Assembly (NCBI RefSeq): GCF_025399195.1
Contig: NW_026252095.1
Location: forward strand, 416,884-480,883
Source of the DNA: Umbelopsis ramanniana AG
Lineage: Eukaryota; Mucoromycota; Umbelopsidomycetes; Umbelopsidales; Umbelopsidaceae
Direction of reading: 5' to 3'
Length of the DNA: 64,000 nt
Below, piece by piece: positions 49,972-61,769 of this stretch; the stretch's first letter is position 1, and each line of letters begins with the position of its first letter. The notes beneath the pieces were generated by a model, which made no database searches, had not been told where the DNA came from, and saw only the letters and a list, made by a program, of their open reading frames with translations. Made by a program: the position numbers and the translations under genes.

Positions 49972-51955
49972 ATGCGTTCAGTTGCAACGCTTAGTATTAT
50001 AGCGCTCGCAGCCATTAATTCTTTCAAAGTCGATGCTAGGCCCACAGCTGTAAACAGGGCATCGTTGCTTGCAACCACCTCTGCAAATGTCACTGATGAT
50101 CCACGAGCTGATGCTGTTAGGCAAGCCTTCTTGCACGGTTGGAATGGCTATGTAACATACGCGTTCGGACACGATGAATTGCTTCCAGTCAGCAAGAAGC
50201 CATCTGATTCTCGGTAAGTGTCGCTTATACCAAACAATGCAATTGGCGCCAATGTAGTAACAAAGGATGCGTCTATTTTTGGGCATCTCATTTTACAGAA
50301 ACGGATGGGGAGGTAAATCAAAGTTAGCACAAATGGATAAAATCAACTTTTCGTTATTCACATATACTCCTCATATTTTTTAGCCACCATATTTGATGCT
50401 TTGGATACAATGCTCATTATGGGTTTGGACGATGCATACGAGAAGGCAATGAGCCATGTCGAAAATGTCAACTTCCAGGCATCTAAAGAGAACTCGAAGA
50501 CATTTGAAACAACCATTCGGTACCTTGGTGGACTTTTGGCAGCCAATGATCTCCGACCAGATCCTATTTTACGCAAGCAAGCCCTTGCCTTGGTCGAATA
50601 TGCTATTATGCCAGCCTTTGACACAGCTGATGGTATTCCGGCATCTTATGTGAATGTCAATACGTACGTTATCGATGTCATGCTATGCCATGGCCAAAAA
50701 CAACATTAACCATAATGTTTGACTTTTCTTATATCAGTGGCAAGGCTGTTCCTGGCAACAGTCTCGATCTTGCCGAGTTTGGATCTGTACAAATGGAAAT
50801 GACACGTTTGTCACAAGTCACAGGGGTATCAAAATATATGGACGTTGCAAATGAAGTTGTTACCAGAGTACAAAACACCAAAACACAACCTCCTGGTCTG
50901 TATGCTATCCAGTGGACTGATCAACCATTCGAACCAGATCCGTCCGGTAAGTTTACGCTGGACTATGCCCTCTCATTAAGTATTGCATAATCTAAACACA
51001 TATACAGGTATCATCACCATAAGTGGAGGTGGCGACAGTTACTACGAGTACTTGCTCAAAAATTATTTATTGTTGGGCTCTACCGACGATAGCCTCCTTT
51101 CCTCATGGAAAACGTTTGTCGATAGCATGGAAACATATTTGCAGCAAGAAGACGAATTTCATCCTTTCACCTACCTTGCTGATATGGAAGCTGATAAACT
51201 GATCAGCCAGTCTGGGGAGTTGGTATGAAAGTTTTCCACTGCTTGCATGAAGAACAAACATAACATCATCGACCAATGCTCCATTTAACTCCCTTTTTTT
51301 ATTTTTTATTTTTTTATAGGTCTGTTTCGTACCAGGAAACATCATCTACGGAGCAAAACTACTGGGAAACAAAGAGTATGCTACTTTTGCAAAGAAACTG
51401 ATGGATAGCTGCTATCAAATTTGGGAAGGAACCGAAACAAACATAGCTCCAGAAGGCTTCAATTGGATTCCCAAAGGTGCATCTTTAGACAGCTATACAG
51501 ATAGTCAGATTTCTCAGGACAAGAAACGAGGATTCTATTTCAGTCCAAGGCAAGCTTCCTATGATTTGCGCCCAGGTGAGACTCATGAAACAAAATCGTA
51601 TACACTCTGCAAACATTCTGACTAAATATCGTCTTTCATATGTTTAGAAACTGTCGAGAGCTTGTTCTACTTCTATCGTATTACAGGGGACAAGAGCTAC
51701 CAAGATAAGGCTTGGAAGATATTCGAGGCAATCGAAAAGTACTGCCGTACTCCTGTGGGATACAGCAGCCTCATTAATGTCGACATTGCGAACCCAGGGT
51801 GGTCAGATTTCCAAGAGAGTTTCTTATTCGCCGAGACCTTCAAGTACCTGTTCCTCATCTTTAGTGACACTTCCACTATTTCTTTGAATGAATGGGTGTT
51901 CAACACGGAAGCGCATCCATTCAGACTTCCATCCACTTTGAACATTCAGATATAG
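49972..51955 (+). CDS. GH47 class I alpha-1,2-mannosidase, secreted
   Basis: Seven exons: 49972-50213, 50299-50312, 50384-50663, 50738-50946, 51008-51222, 51320-51575 and 51648-51955; 507 residues. Signal peptide MRSVATLSIIALAAINSFKVDA is followed by DAVRQAFLHGWNGYVTYAFGHDELLP and the family hallmark NGWGATIFDALDTMLIMGL. Later blocks: TFETTIRYLGGLLAAN, NSLDLAEFGSVQMEMTRLSQ, GGGDSYYEYLLKNYLL, HPFTYLADM (usual HLTCFAGGM position is diverged), LRPETVESLFYFYRITGD, and FNTEAHPF at the end, where the Thr ligates Ca2+. The enzyme trims alpha-1,2-mannose from N-glycans; no transmembrane anchor is seen, so I infer a secreted form like filamentous-fungal enzymes. Exon 2 is a 14-nt microexon that completes the NGWGA motif. 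Confidence 0.95.
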
Positions 51956-52183
51956 ATTATTTGACAGTTTGAGCAGCACGTATCTTGAGGGGCTCAACAA
52001 GCATCGCTTTAATATAGGATATCGTGAAGGTATTTTTAAATGACTGACCAGCTAATATTTTTATTCTACATTCAACACAAGTACACGATAGATGATTACT
52101 TGTGCATTTGCATTTTCCTGCTGCATTTCTTGTACTTTTAATTTTTTCAAACCATCACAATAATAGTTTCCTCTTTTTATATT

Positions 52184-54863
52184 TCAATTGACCAACGGAC
52201 GAAGCGTTCTTTCCAGTATTTGTACACCAAGAACTCTGTTTAAATCAACGTCTTGACATCGCGACCAAAGTCGTTCCATTGCATCCACACAATTGACTTC
52301 CCCAATGAGCTGTCTTGCACCACTTGGAACGCCTCTGGTCTTTAAGAGCTCCCGCGCCAAAGACTTTGTTGCGGCCTTTTCTTCTGGCGTTCTAAGGGCA
52401 ACAGAGGTAGCCCATTCACCGTTTGGCCAAAAACTCTCAGTGATGCTACCAACCAATGTCGTAAAATATGATGTACGGGCGTATTCCTCCATGTATTTTA
52501 CAAATTGTTGAGAGATAACTTCGGCGTATGATCGCCGTATGACCTCTCGAAGCAGGTTAAGTGCTGTTCTCCTTAGCCATGCGTTCTGGTTAGCTTCTGT
52601 TAGCTGGAAGATTTCGGTGATAAGAGCAAATGTTGTTTCAATGAGCAATTCTACTTCGATTGAATTGAGCTTTTTGTGTGTATTTTGCGCCTTTTGATTG
52701 TCTTGAGGGGTATTGGACCCATCTGAATGCTTCACATCAGTCGACTGATCATCCTCTTTGGTCACTAAGGTTGCTTCCATTGCTGTCATTTTTGCTACTG
52801 GCAATTTATCAGAGCCTTGCTGTCTCGACGGAGGCCCTTCATTTTCCCCAAAGTCTTTTAAAGAGCTTGGACGCTGTGCCTTTTTAGTGATCCAACGAGA
52901 GTACTGTGACCGCGGTGACATTTGCTGTGACGGTACTGCTTCTCTGTCATCTTCCGAATGGAGAGAAGCAGAGGATCCGCCAAAGTAATTGCGAGCCTTT
53001 GAGACTACAGATTCTTCTTCTGGTGCAGGTTGGCTACTCAAGGTGTCAATGTCTTCGTTGGTACTTTGCTCCTTGCGGAAGAAAACGTGTACGCTCTTTT
53101 CATGACCAAGAATTTCGTTATCTGTAACTGTGTGTAAATATCTTTCCAAACTTTGACAAATGGCATCTCGATTGTTTTGCTGTGCACGAGAACTACGCCA
53201 GCTACGTCCTTGATCCAAAGGAAGTTTGAGTGAGAGTTTTGATACTACTTTTGGATGTCTAGCCGATAAAACTGAGTGCAATGTCACAAAGTTATCATAT
53301 GTTCTGGTAAGGATGTAGCCACCGCCCTCGGACTGCCTTTTTTCACTGCTTGCCGACCTTTCAATTTGCACAAAATAAAGCAATGAGGCGCTATCAATCT
53401 TCTCTCCTGCGTCATTCGGTGATATGTCCATGATGCTGAAGCTAGCTGTCCCTTTCTCAAATAGCATTGGTAGTTGCTCTTTAATTACAGGGCTGGAAGG
53501 TTGAAGTGTCGTCGATGATCTTAGAGATGTCTTTGCGCTATCAATGGAGATACGATTTGAGGTCCATTTTTGCTCACTATTGGCGGACTTCGGGCTATCT
53601 TGGGGATATAAACCATCTGTTGGGTTGCCTTCGTTCAATGTTGATGACGAAGTGCTAGTTCTTACTACAAGTTGGTCATCGTCCTTGGAAATCGGTTTAG
53701 ATTTTCTACCTTCATCTTCCACTGCTGGTCGATGTTTGGGTTTAGCTTCGGTTGCTTTTATGCTTCCTACACTTTCATTTTTGGTGGCCATAGCATCTTC
53801 AGCTGCTTTTTCAACCACACTTCGGAAGCCTTCCAGATGAGATAGGTCATCATCAGCACCATTACTTTCATCGCTTCCTTCTGTTGCATCATTCAATACG
53901 TCAACAATGCAAAGGTTGAGGTAGTCTGGATCACATAGAAGACTCAATGCGCTCTCCAAAGCATATGATGCGAAAACTTCTTTGAAGAAGGCAGCCACGA
54001 TCGGACTCGTCAAATCTTCTTTTGGTACCATTTTTTGTATAAATGAATAACCTAGCTCTCGTAATTGCTGGTGCTGCTCATCTCTTGACAAAAGCTGTGA
54101 AAATGGGGAGCTGGGATTCCTTCGAGTGAATTCATGCAAGTCTAACTGTGAATCTTCAAATTCACGGTACTCTCTCTATTGCAAAAATAATAACATTAAT
54201 ATTTGACAGTAGATAAGCATCTGTTGTTTAACTGGGACTCACCATGTGAATAATGAGACTGTTGGCAACACCATAAAGCATCGCTAGAAGCAAATCGTTG
54301 GAGTCGTGCGCTTGTATCGATCTCTCTAAAGCTTCCACTGTTGCATTGATCGTGACCCGAATTTCGTCTTCAAACTCCTTGTTTCCATAGAAGTTCATGG
54401 GCCCCCACCAAACAGACACAAAATCGCGTAGGGTATAATTGATAAGTTGTGTGGTTTTTTCGGTTAGCGTTGGGTCTGAAAGGTGCAGCTCGGTTGCGTT
54501 CTCAGTCTTCTTGCTCCTTGGCTGAATCTGCGGACAAGGTATGGTTGGTAAAATGACAATTTTCATCAACAAGCCAAATGAATATTTCACCTCTATATTT
54601 CGTTTCGGCCTTATATCCATATATACATTGGTATCAATTGACTGCTGCCGCGGCATGTAGGCAGTGAGAGCACCTGCAAAGAATGCACAGGCAAATATAG
54701 CCAACGATGGGTGGTCGCTCGCCAGCAAGCTTGAGTATAGTAATAGTACAAAAAGGAGAGCAACAGTAGCAGGGTCAAACCATTGATTGGATTGAGTTTC
54801 AACGTCATGATAGGCGACAATGGATTGCCAGACTTCCACTAGATCATTCTGGTGGTCGATCAT
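52184..54863 (-). CDS. PXA-PX-nexin-C membrane protein (Mdm1/SNX19-like tether)
   Basis: Two exons, 54863-54243 and 54175-52184; 870 residues. Two N-terminal hydrophobic helices (TVALLFVLLLYSSLLA and LAIFACAFFAGALTAYM) anchor the protein in a membrane, as in ER tethers. Then a PXA domain (LINYTLRDFVSVWWGPMN, LGYSFIQKMVPKED), a long acidic Ser-rich linker, a PX domain (ILTRTYDNFVTLHSVLSARHP ... RDAICQSLERYL) with basic residues for phosphoinositide binding, and a nexin C-terminal domain (LLIETTFALITEIFQLTEAN, WLRRTALNLLREVIRRSY). No RGS domain is seen between PXA and PX, so the layout equals SNX19 rather than SNX13/25. Mdm1-type proteins bridge ER to vacuole and lipid droplets. A 63-nt GTGAAA...CCGCAG segment in exon 1 could be an in-frame intron (54593-54531 region); removing it gives 849 residues. 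Confidence 0.88.
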
Positions 54864-55116
54864 GGTGTGGGGAAGCAGAAATGAAGCTCAGAAATTACCT
54901 GACGCAGCCTGTAACACCTTTTTTGAAACTGCGTGTCTTTGCAAACCGAACAGCTTCAACAAAGGGAGGAGTCACCTCCTATTATCATTGTATACTGGAA
55001 TTGCTCTTCTGCTCCTGGATAGTTCTGACTTGAATTTATCTTACTGTATTGACAACTGGAATATGGACACATTTTATTTTCATGAAGTATTTGTACAAGT
55101 ATTATTATAGGTGGTA

Positions 55117-56281
55117 TCATTCCATTTCTACGTCCAGAGTTCCTTCCGCTCTCGACTTTTCAAGCCAATGGTTTGCTAATCCAGTCAAATGTTGGCCCAT
55201 ACCGTCACCAAGTTCGACCCACAATACAGGAAACCGTGCTAGCTGCATCTGATTCTTTGCGTTCTTACCCTCTTTTGGGCTTCCAACCGTGGCCAATAAG
55301 ATATCCATATCTTGCTCTTCCGTGGTGTCGAACGCCAGATGCTCGAATACAAGGAGGGCAAGCGGAAATGGCTCTTGCCCACTCATAAAGTGTTCATTAG
55401 TCAACCAGCGAAATGTGACATCTATGGCTGGAGCAAAAGGCTTGAACAATCCAGCCACGACCTTGCCAGATTCCACGGGTCCATTTTCTTTCATATAAGC
55501 AATGGCGTTCAGCATGAAGATGGTGTGCGCCCTACAAAGAAGAAAACACGTCAGTTTTCAATGTTAAGCCATATACCAAGAAATATATGCCTTACCAATT
55601 AGGCAGATGCGGACAACGCAAAAGAATATCATGCACTCGATAAGGCGAACAGTATCTTGCTCCTATGGAAAATGAATAGGGAACGAACCGGGTCCTTACA
55701 TTTAACGAGTTCATAGAAGTTCCAAACTTAGACATAATTGACCTTCTGGCACGAACCATCTCTTCGGTGGTATATTTATCATTGAAAAACCCCGTAGTAG
55801 GGTCCACAACCTGACCTTCTGGTGAGCTTTGATGTAAAATGTAATTTCCGGCTTGTAATCTTCTTATCGTCAGCGCTGGGAAGCGAAAATGAAGCCGTAA
55901 TCTTCCCATAACATGATCACACCTAGCTTGTCGAAAATCGTAAAAGTTTTGGAAGGTAAAGTACTCGTCATTCCGGTTATTGAAAGCATTTTCCTGAACT
56001 GAGTTAGGGATGTTCGGGTCGGATCGACTTTCTCCTCGCTCTGTTCCAATTTGATCTTTTTTATCTCCCAAAGGAATTGCATAATGGTGATGTGGGAAAG
56101 ATGGCAGCACTGCTGCTGGAGAATTATACATGGTGCTGGTGAGGGCATCAAAGCATGCTAGCCAATACTCCATATCATAGACCTTTTGCGGTTGCTTCAT
56201 GTCCGTCGAGTCCATACTGCTCTCTTGAGAGAAAGGCGAAGAGCTGGCGATGGGCGGCTTAAGTGGGTAATGGCGGTACAT
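55117..56281 (-). CDS. Protein of unknown function, 366 residues
   Basis: Two exons, 56281-55596 and 55531-55117, with a clean GT-AG intron at phase 2. The first ATG of the frame is at 56281. I recognise no domain. The N-terminal third is polar with a His run; the middle has aromatic and Arg-rich blocks (YFTFQNFYDFRQARCDHVMG, RLRLHFRFPALTIRRLQAGN) that look like a folded, conserved core. The C-terminal part is helical (GKVVAGLFKPFAPAIDVTFR, EEQDMDILLATVG). No signal peptide or membrane helix is visible. It is divergently placed from the zinc carrier gene with about 520 bp between them. Confidence 0.7.
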
Positions 56282-56800
56282 TATTTGATAGTTAGGCAAA
56301 AGTTGTAGAAGAGACTTGGCCTCCAGGAAATGTTTCTAGCTTTCCTTGCTTATGCAACCAATCAAAATTGGCTCCAAAAAAAAAAAAAAAAGATTACCGT
56401 CTTTACGTTGAAAGACCTAAGGGAAGCTTTTTTTATTGTAGAAACGGCTGGTACATAGAGATGTATTTTCACCGTCAAGTATACACTCAAATAAAAGCAG
56501 TAACAGAGTAGACCGAGTAGTAGTTTCCAGAATACACCGGTAACTGCTCAAACAGAATATGTCCTTCTGGAGTATCTATGAAGTGAATCGTCGAGATACA
56601 ATTACAAGAATCCCTTGAATTTGAACCTTTTCAGCTCGTCCATAAAAAAAAAAAATTGGTATGCTCTCACTTAAGAATCGGATGGCTTGGTATACTTTTG
56701 ACACGCCTGGATTATCGGGGTTTGAAAATAGACATGCAGTCAGAATCCAATTTCGCAACCTTAAGCTTTGTTCAATACTTTTGAGGACATCGTTCGAGTC
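56282..56800. other. Divergent promoter region with poly-A tract
   Basis: Between the unknown gene (-) and the CDF gene (+). It contains a 16-nt A run near 56377-56392 and a second A run near 56644-56655, possible nucleosome-free elements. No gene seen. Confidence 0.5.
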
Positions 56801-58614
56801 ATGCAGCAGCCAGCAACTCGGCAATTCACGAAGAGGCATCCCGTCTCTCCGAATCTTGGAGACAATGCTGGAATACGTGGCCAAGCGATTGCCATTCAAA
56901 CCTCAGCTCCACTTCGAGCCCAACAGTCAAAGGCGCTAGATTATGAGAAACTCTCTCATCATGAACATCAGGCACAGGAGAGCCACGATCATCATGACCA
57001 CCATCAGCATGATCATGACCATAGTCCATATGGTCATAGTCTTGACCATAACGGACATAGCCATTACCAACATAATCACCACACCTTGGATGATTCCGAC
57101 CATGACCACTACCACAATCACCAAAGCCACGACCATGATCACAACCACAACAATCACAACCACCACCACGGTCATCATCATGACCATGATCATGATCATG
57201 ATCATGATCATAGCCACGGTCACAGCCACGGCCATCACTCTCATGAATCCTATTCAAGCTATCTTGGGAAACAACAACCACACTTCCATACCCCTGTGAA
57301 CTCAGCACACTATCCTCTCCCGTCCGTTTCAAGTGTGTTTAGCTCCCTCAATCCAGAGCAAAAGTCCATCTTTAGTGTTGCTTGTTTACAAGCTATCTTT
57401 GGATTCCTGATTTATGGGGCAGCAGGCTCGTTGGGCAGTCTATGTAGGTGATCCAAACTTCATGTACGCATGCTCATGAACCGCCTTCTAACTTCAACAT
57501 CACAGCCATGATTGCTTACTCGTACATTGTTGTCTTTGACGCCATTGGCCTCATCAATACTTTTGTGTCAACAGTACTTGAATTTGATTCGGCTTTCCGT
57601 GCACGCAATGTGCAGCGTCCTTTTGGGCAAGTATTTAGTCACTCATTTTGATGTGCTTCTGAAGTCTATTGCAGAGCTGACTTTGTAATACCCTTTAGTG
57701 CAATACGGCTTCAGATCTTACTTGCGCTAGCTTCAGCCATCTACCTTCTATTTTTCTCCATGCAAGTTAGCAAAGAGAGCTTAGAACATCTGCTATTGCC
57801 AAGCTCACACGATGTGTCAGAAAACTCACATACGGCACATCCAGAGAAGTCTGCTGGTATCACGACATTTTTGTTATTGGCATCCAGTATTGGTATCTCG
57901 TATTTGGCAGGTGTCAATCTTCAAAACCATGAAACATTCTGCAAAGGTAAAGTATTATAGTGGAGCTGGCATATGTACCTGAATTAGTGGCTGACACTTT
58001 ATCAGTGTGGCGACGCATGCCTATCACCATGCAAGGAATATCTTATTCTGTAATTAATCGAGGACGACGAGGAGCTATTAGTACTTTGCGCGGAAACATC
58101 TTTACATCATCAGTCATAAGTTCAGGTCTGCTAGTAGTGATGGCCAACTATATAATTCGTAATTCTGCAATGGATAAGTTGGTTGCAACCGTAGAAGCCG
58201 TGCTCATGTTCTATGTGGCTGGACCTACGGCTACTGCACTAGGGAAACTCATCTTGCAGACCACCCCAAAACCATTGCGGAATGGAATTGAAGGAAAGTT
58301 GCGAGAGGTCAGTATATTTGGTTTTTACCGTTGCATTCTTATTATGCTTATGCTCTTGCACATCACTAACCAGCATTTGCCTCCAGCTACAACAAATCAA
58401 AGGCGTATTGTCAATCGGCAGGACCCACTTTTGGCAAAATACATTTGGACAGTACATCGCTTCTTTAGAGCTTCACGTAGCAGCAGATGTGGACGAACAA
58501 GAAGTACTACAAGCTGCATATCATATACTTAGAGGGTTGATCAAAGTGGGAGGAACAAATGATGAAAATATGACAGAAGGCGGAGAACTCAATATCAGCG
58601 TCATCAAGGCATAA
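56801..58614 (+). CDS. Histidine-rich cation diffusion facilitator, ZnT6/Zrg17-like
   Basis: Five exons: 56801-57443, 57506-57626, 57699-57946, 58006-58307 and 58387-58614; 513 residues. The N-terminal ~170 residues are cytosolic, with an exceptional His/Asp-rich tract (HDHDHDHDHDHSHGHSHGHH type, DNA 56960-57245). Six membrane helices follow: SVACLQAIFGFLIYGAAGS, YSYIVVFDAIGLINTFVS, LQILLALASAIYLLFF, TTFLLLASSIGISYLAG, SSVISSGLLVVMANYII and VEAVLMFYVAGPTATALG, then a cytosolic end domain (HFWQNTFGQYIASLELHVAA). The HFW..FG block matches ZnT6. TM2 has IVVFD in place of HxxxD, and TM5 lacks H and D, so the zinc site looks missing, as in Zrg17/ZnT6 subunits that pair with an active partner to load the ER with zinc. 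Intron 2 is GC-AG (GG|GCAAGT). Confidence 0.85.
56960..57245 (+). repeat. His/Asp codon repeat tract (CAY/GAY-rich)
   Basis: Low-complexity coding repeat of CAT, CAC and GAC codons inside the CDF gene, with tandem CATGAC units at 57177-57210. Its frame-shifted and opposite-strand readings produce long artificial open frames. Length is likely variable between strains. Confidence 0.85.
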
Positions 58615-58979
58615 TTGCGTGAATGACTCGAGATATCACAGGCTCACCAGTGTTTGATGTAGATGAGATGGACCTAGATGGTTTATTTCATAGTGGAGGT
58701 CTGAATAACAATATAGACGTCTCTTTCACAAAAATAAAAAGTGTGGACCAGCAGTTTGTGTTAGTTGGCAATGTTTCAGTAAACATTGCAAGAGATAGCA
58801 ATGATGTTTTTTTTGCTCTATAACATGTTATTATAAAAGGTTTTGTTCATGAATATTAACAATGTGCCATAATGTTACCAAACAGGGTACTTTATTTCAT
58901 ACATCTTTGATAGTGATATTCACCAGCTATTTATAACGCCTAAGAGTAACACTATCTAGTAGAGAGCTGCGTTTCCAGT
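58615..58979. other. Convergent 3' region
   Basis: Between the CDF stop and the end of the secreted peptide gene. A 66-codon open frame (58623-58823, +) starts 8 nt after the CDF stop; it has no recognisable family and I leave it uncalled. Confidence 0.4.
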
Positions 58980-59252
58980 TTACCAAGCACCGCAATTTGA
59001 ATTACAGCCTTCCAACTGACTACCACATGCAGTTCTGAATGAAGCATACGGTGCAGTTCCTTTAACAGTTCTGCAGCAGTAGTATGTTTCCAAGCTAGAT
59101 CCTACATAGCAAGAGTGTGACTCTAGAGAGCCTCCAGAATTTTTGCAGACTGTCTGAGTGGAGTGGTCACTTATACACCAATTGTAACTGTAGGTAGCGT
59201 TTGAAACGGCAAAAGCCATTGACAAGACCAATAAGTTAGATACTTTAACCAT
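58980..59252 (-). CDS. Small secreted 8-cysteine protein
   Basis: Single exon, 90 residues. The ATG at 59252 opens a strong signal peptide (MVKVSNLLVLSMAFAVSNA). The mature part of about 70 residues has eight cysteines, including a CC pair (ETYYCCRTVKG), which would give four disulfides, and ends SNCGAW. No transmembrane helix. I recognise no named family; the shape is that of fungal effector or antimicrobial peptides. An upstream in-frame ATG at 59267 exists but would add five residues before the signal. An ATTTATACG element on the minus strand near 59376 could be part of its promoter. Confidence 0.7.
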   Translation of the reverse strand: MVKVSNLLVLSMAFAVSNATYSYNWCISDHSTQTVCKNSGGSLESHSCYVGSSLETYYCCRTVKGTAPYASFRTACGSQLEGCNSNCGAW

Positions 59253-61768
59253 CTGTTCAACAATCAATTTAGTAAATGTGAAGGTCTACACGATATAAAA
59301 ATCATTCACCAACCGTATTAGATCCTATTCAAGAGATGGAGATATGCCACAAGATGACCCAATGATTTACGCTATTTATACGTTCAATGAGAGCTCAAAG
59401 GTAGTGTTGTTCACCTAACATTAGTAAGATCTCTTAAAGGGAACATTGTTTACGGTACACTCTGGAAAAAAAAAACGGTATGCGCTGGAATTACGCACAT
59501 GCGAAGATATTGCGGCGGGAAATTAACATGGCGCAAAGGCGATTCCCGTTACCCGCGGTCCGCAGCGAAGAATCAATTAGGTGTGTGAAAACATTCAACA
59601 TATATCATAGCATGAGAATACCTGGTTTTTCAAAATAAATTTCAGAAAGGCTTAAACTCTAAATGATAACACTTTAAATGGGAGAGCGATTTCTCATGGT
59701 CATTTACTGCGCATATTACATTGCACAAACTTTTGGTTTGGTATACTCTGTCATTGAATTTTCGAAAGCGAAAAATACAGAAGGAGATATGGTAACCGAA
59801 AAGGCTGTTTGGTGACAGCAGTAATGGCTACGAAGTATCATAGAAAGCTCAAACACGAAGGCAAGTATCTATATGCAATGTTGTCGCTAGACTTTCTAAA
59901 GCGCATGAAAATATAATTCAATGCATCACTGTTCATCCATCAACTCACTTCATATATGAATCATTGATAGAAATGTGCGGATAGAGGACGAACTGTTTCA
60001 ATCCGAGTCATGGTACAAATACAGCTCCGTTTCGTAATTAAACTTCTCTCCATCTATAAAATTTGTCAAGTCCAACAAGTCATTTGTGCATAAGATAGAG
60101 ATATTTTATCATCTTCTTGTTTCGCGATGTTACCAAAAAGCAATATTTTTATCCTCACCAACATGTATAGATTGTTCTGTCAGTGATTTCGCATCAATTA
60201 GCTTATGTAGACTTTATGAGGTGTACACTTGTGAAAGCTCCAGGATGGATGCGGGTTTGTCCTTCAGACTGAAGTATTGGCAGCCCTTGTTAAAACTAAA
60301 TGCACAGTATTACCTCGACAGTTATTTACGGGGTAGGTTTTGTAAGGAAAGTAGTACAAACAATATGCAGCTGCATTTGACCTCACCGAAGACCATGCTG
60401 TTAGTACTTGGATGGAAAACCAAACAATGGTGAGAAAACGGGCTGCAGTATTTAGACGACAGGTTAAAGATATTTGAACAAAATAAAAATTGCTTCTTGA
60501 AGCAAATAAAAAAATTACGTTTAGCAAGAGACTCTTCAGCAGCCAGATCTGTTTCATTCATCGATTTTGACGTCTACTGGTCCTCGTTGCTACATCACAA
60601 CTCACAACGTTCGTTTCCACACTTGTGTGCTTCTACCTTGGCATTCACAATGTATATAGCTTCAATATTATGATTGTGTGCACATAAAAAAAACTGATCT
60701 TGTATGCAAGGCGACAATGTATTGTGTTGAATTGAGGGGAACAAAACTTTTTTAATATGAGATGCCTTACTGCTTACCAAGTGAGTTATAAGCAGAAAAT
60801 TAGCACCCAAGGTTAATGGAGGCTAAATTCATAGAGAAGTAATGTGTGAAACTTCCCAAATATGTAACGTTTCTCGTATTGATGATCTGGAAAAAGACCT
60901 TTTCACACATCACTTTTTGCAAACCTAAATCCAAAGATATATGAAGACGTATACTGTGACTGACCAGACATAAGAAGGCGGTTGTATCTCTGGTACTTCC
61001 GTAGACGGTATGACGGCAGTGTCGATGGCCCAATTCCCCTGGTTAGCATTTTCTACTTGCTGCACAGATCAAACTTAGCTCTACCCTACCAATAAATTTT
61101 GAGAAAGATAAACAATGACTATATACTTCGTTGGAATTCCCATCAACAAACTTCAGCCTGAAGTTAAACCAACTTCGGTCGCCCTAAGACAGGCCTTAGC
61201 AGATACTGCCTTCTGTGAGGAATGCATCATATCTTCAATAGCATCTTCTCATACCGAATCAAAACTCGTAAAAAGTACTTTTACTATGCAGAATTTACTT
61301 TATATATTGGAACACCAAAAGGCAGTAGGGTTGAACCGCAATACGTAGTAACTGAAGGCTTTAAAGCTTTCAGGCGAAAGAGGTGTGTTTCAAACTCCGA
61401 AGCTATGCCTTTTGATCCCGTCAACCATACTTCTCGTGATCGTGACATGGTATTATGCGTGACAGTAAAGAATCTTCTGGCGTTATCGATGTCATAGTAG
61501 CATACGTTAGTTGGAAATGGTTTTCCCGGGACGATATGGACCTTTAGAGCTTTGTATCTTTTACTCCACGGTATGTGGTACAACTAAAGTGCTATGATAG
61601 GATGCACAAAGTTCGCCGGATTCTGGCAAACCAAAAACCGCGTCCGCATCGCATGAATAGACCGAATAAATCCAAAATACTCTCGTATCCCACAAGTTTT
61701 GTTGTTCTGAAAATAGTCATTGTATATATCTCATAGGCCTATTAGTAATTAGCTTCCAGGTCGAAAAG
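59253..61768. other. Gene-poor AT-rich stretch
   Basis: About 2.5 kb with no supported gene. Near 59460-59580 a GC-richer block (AATTACGCACATGCG ... GTTACCCGCGGTCCGC) stands out. Overlapping open frames at 61115-61348 and 61222-61497 (+) have a protein-like mix of residues in two frames but match nothing I know; they may be a decayed element or chance. Confidence 0.4.
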
Positions 61769-61769
61769 G

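Noticed and set aside
56826-57332. Long opposite-strand and frame-shifted open frames over the His tract
   Set aside because: They are artefacts of the CAY/GAY codon repeat, giving implausible Met/Val/Ile- or Asp/Gly-rich products.
58623-58823. 66-codon open frame just after the CDF stop
   Set aside because: No homology recognised and it sits in the CDF 3' flank; most likely not translated.
61115-61497. Two overlapping open frames taken as a decayed mobile-element gene
   Set aside because: No motif of a reverse transcriptase, transposase or capsid protein can be seen, so I cannot support a family.
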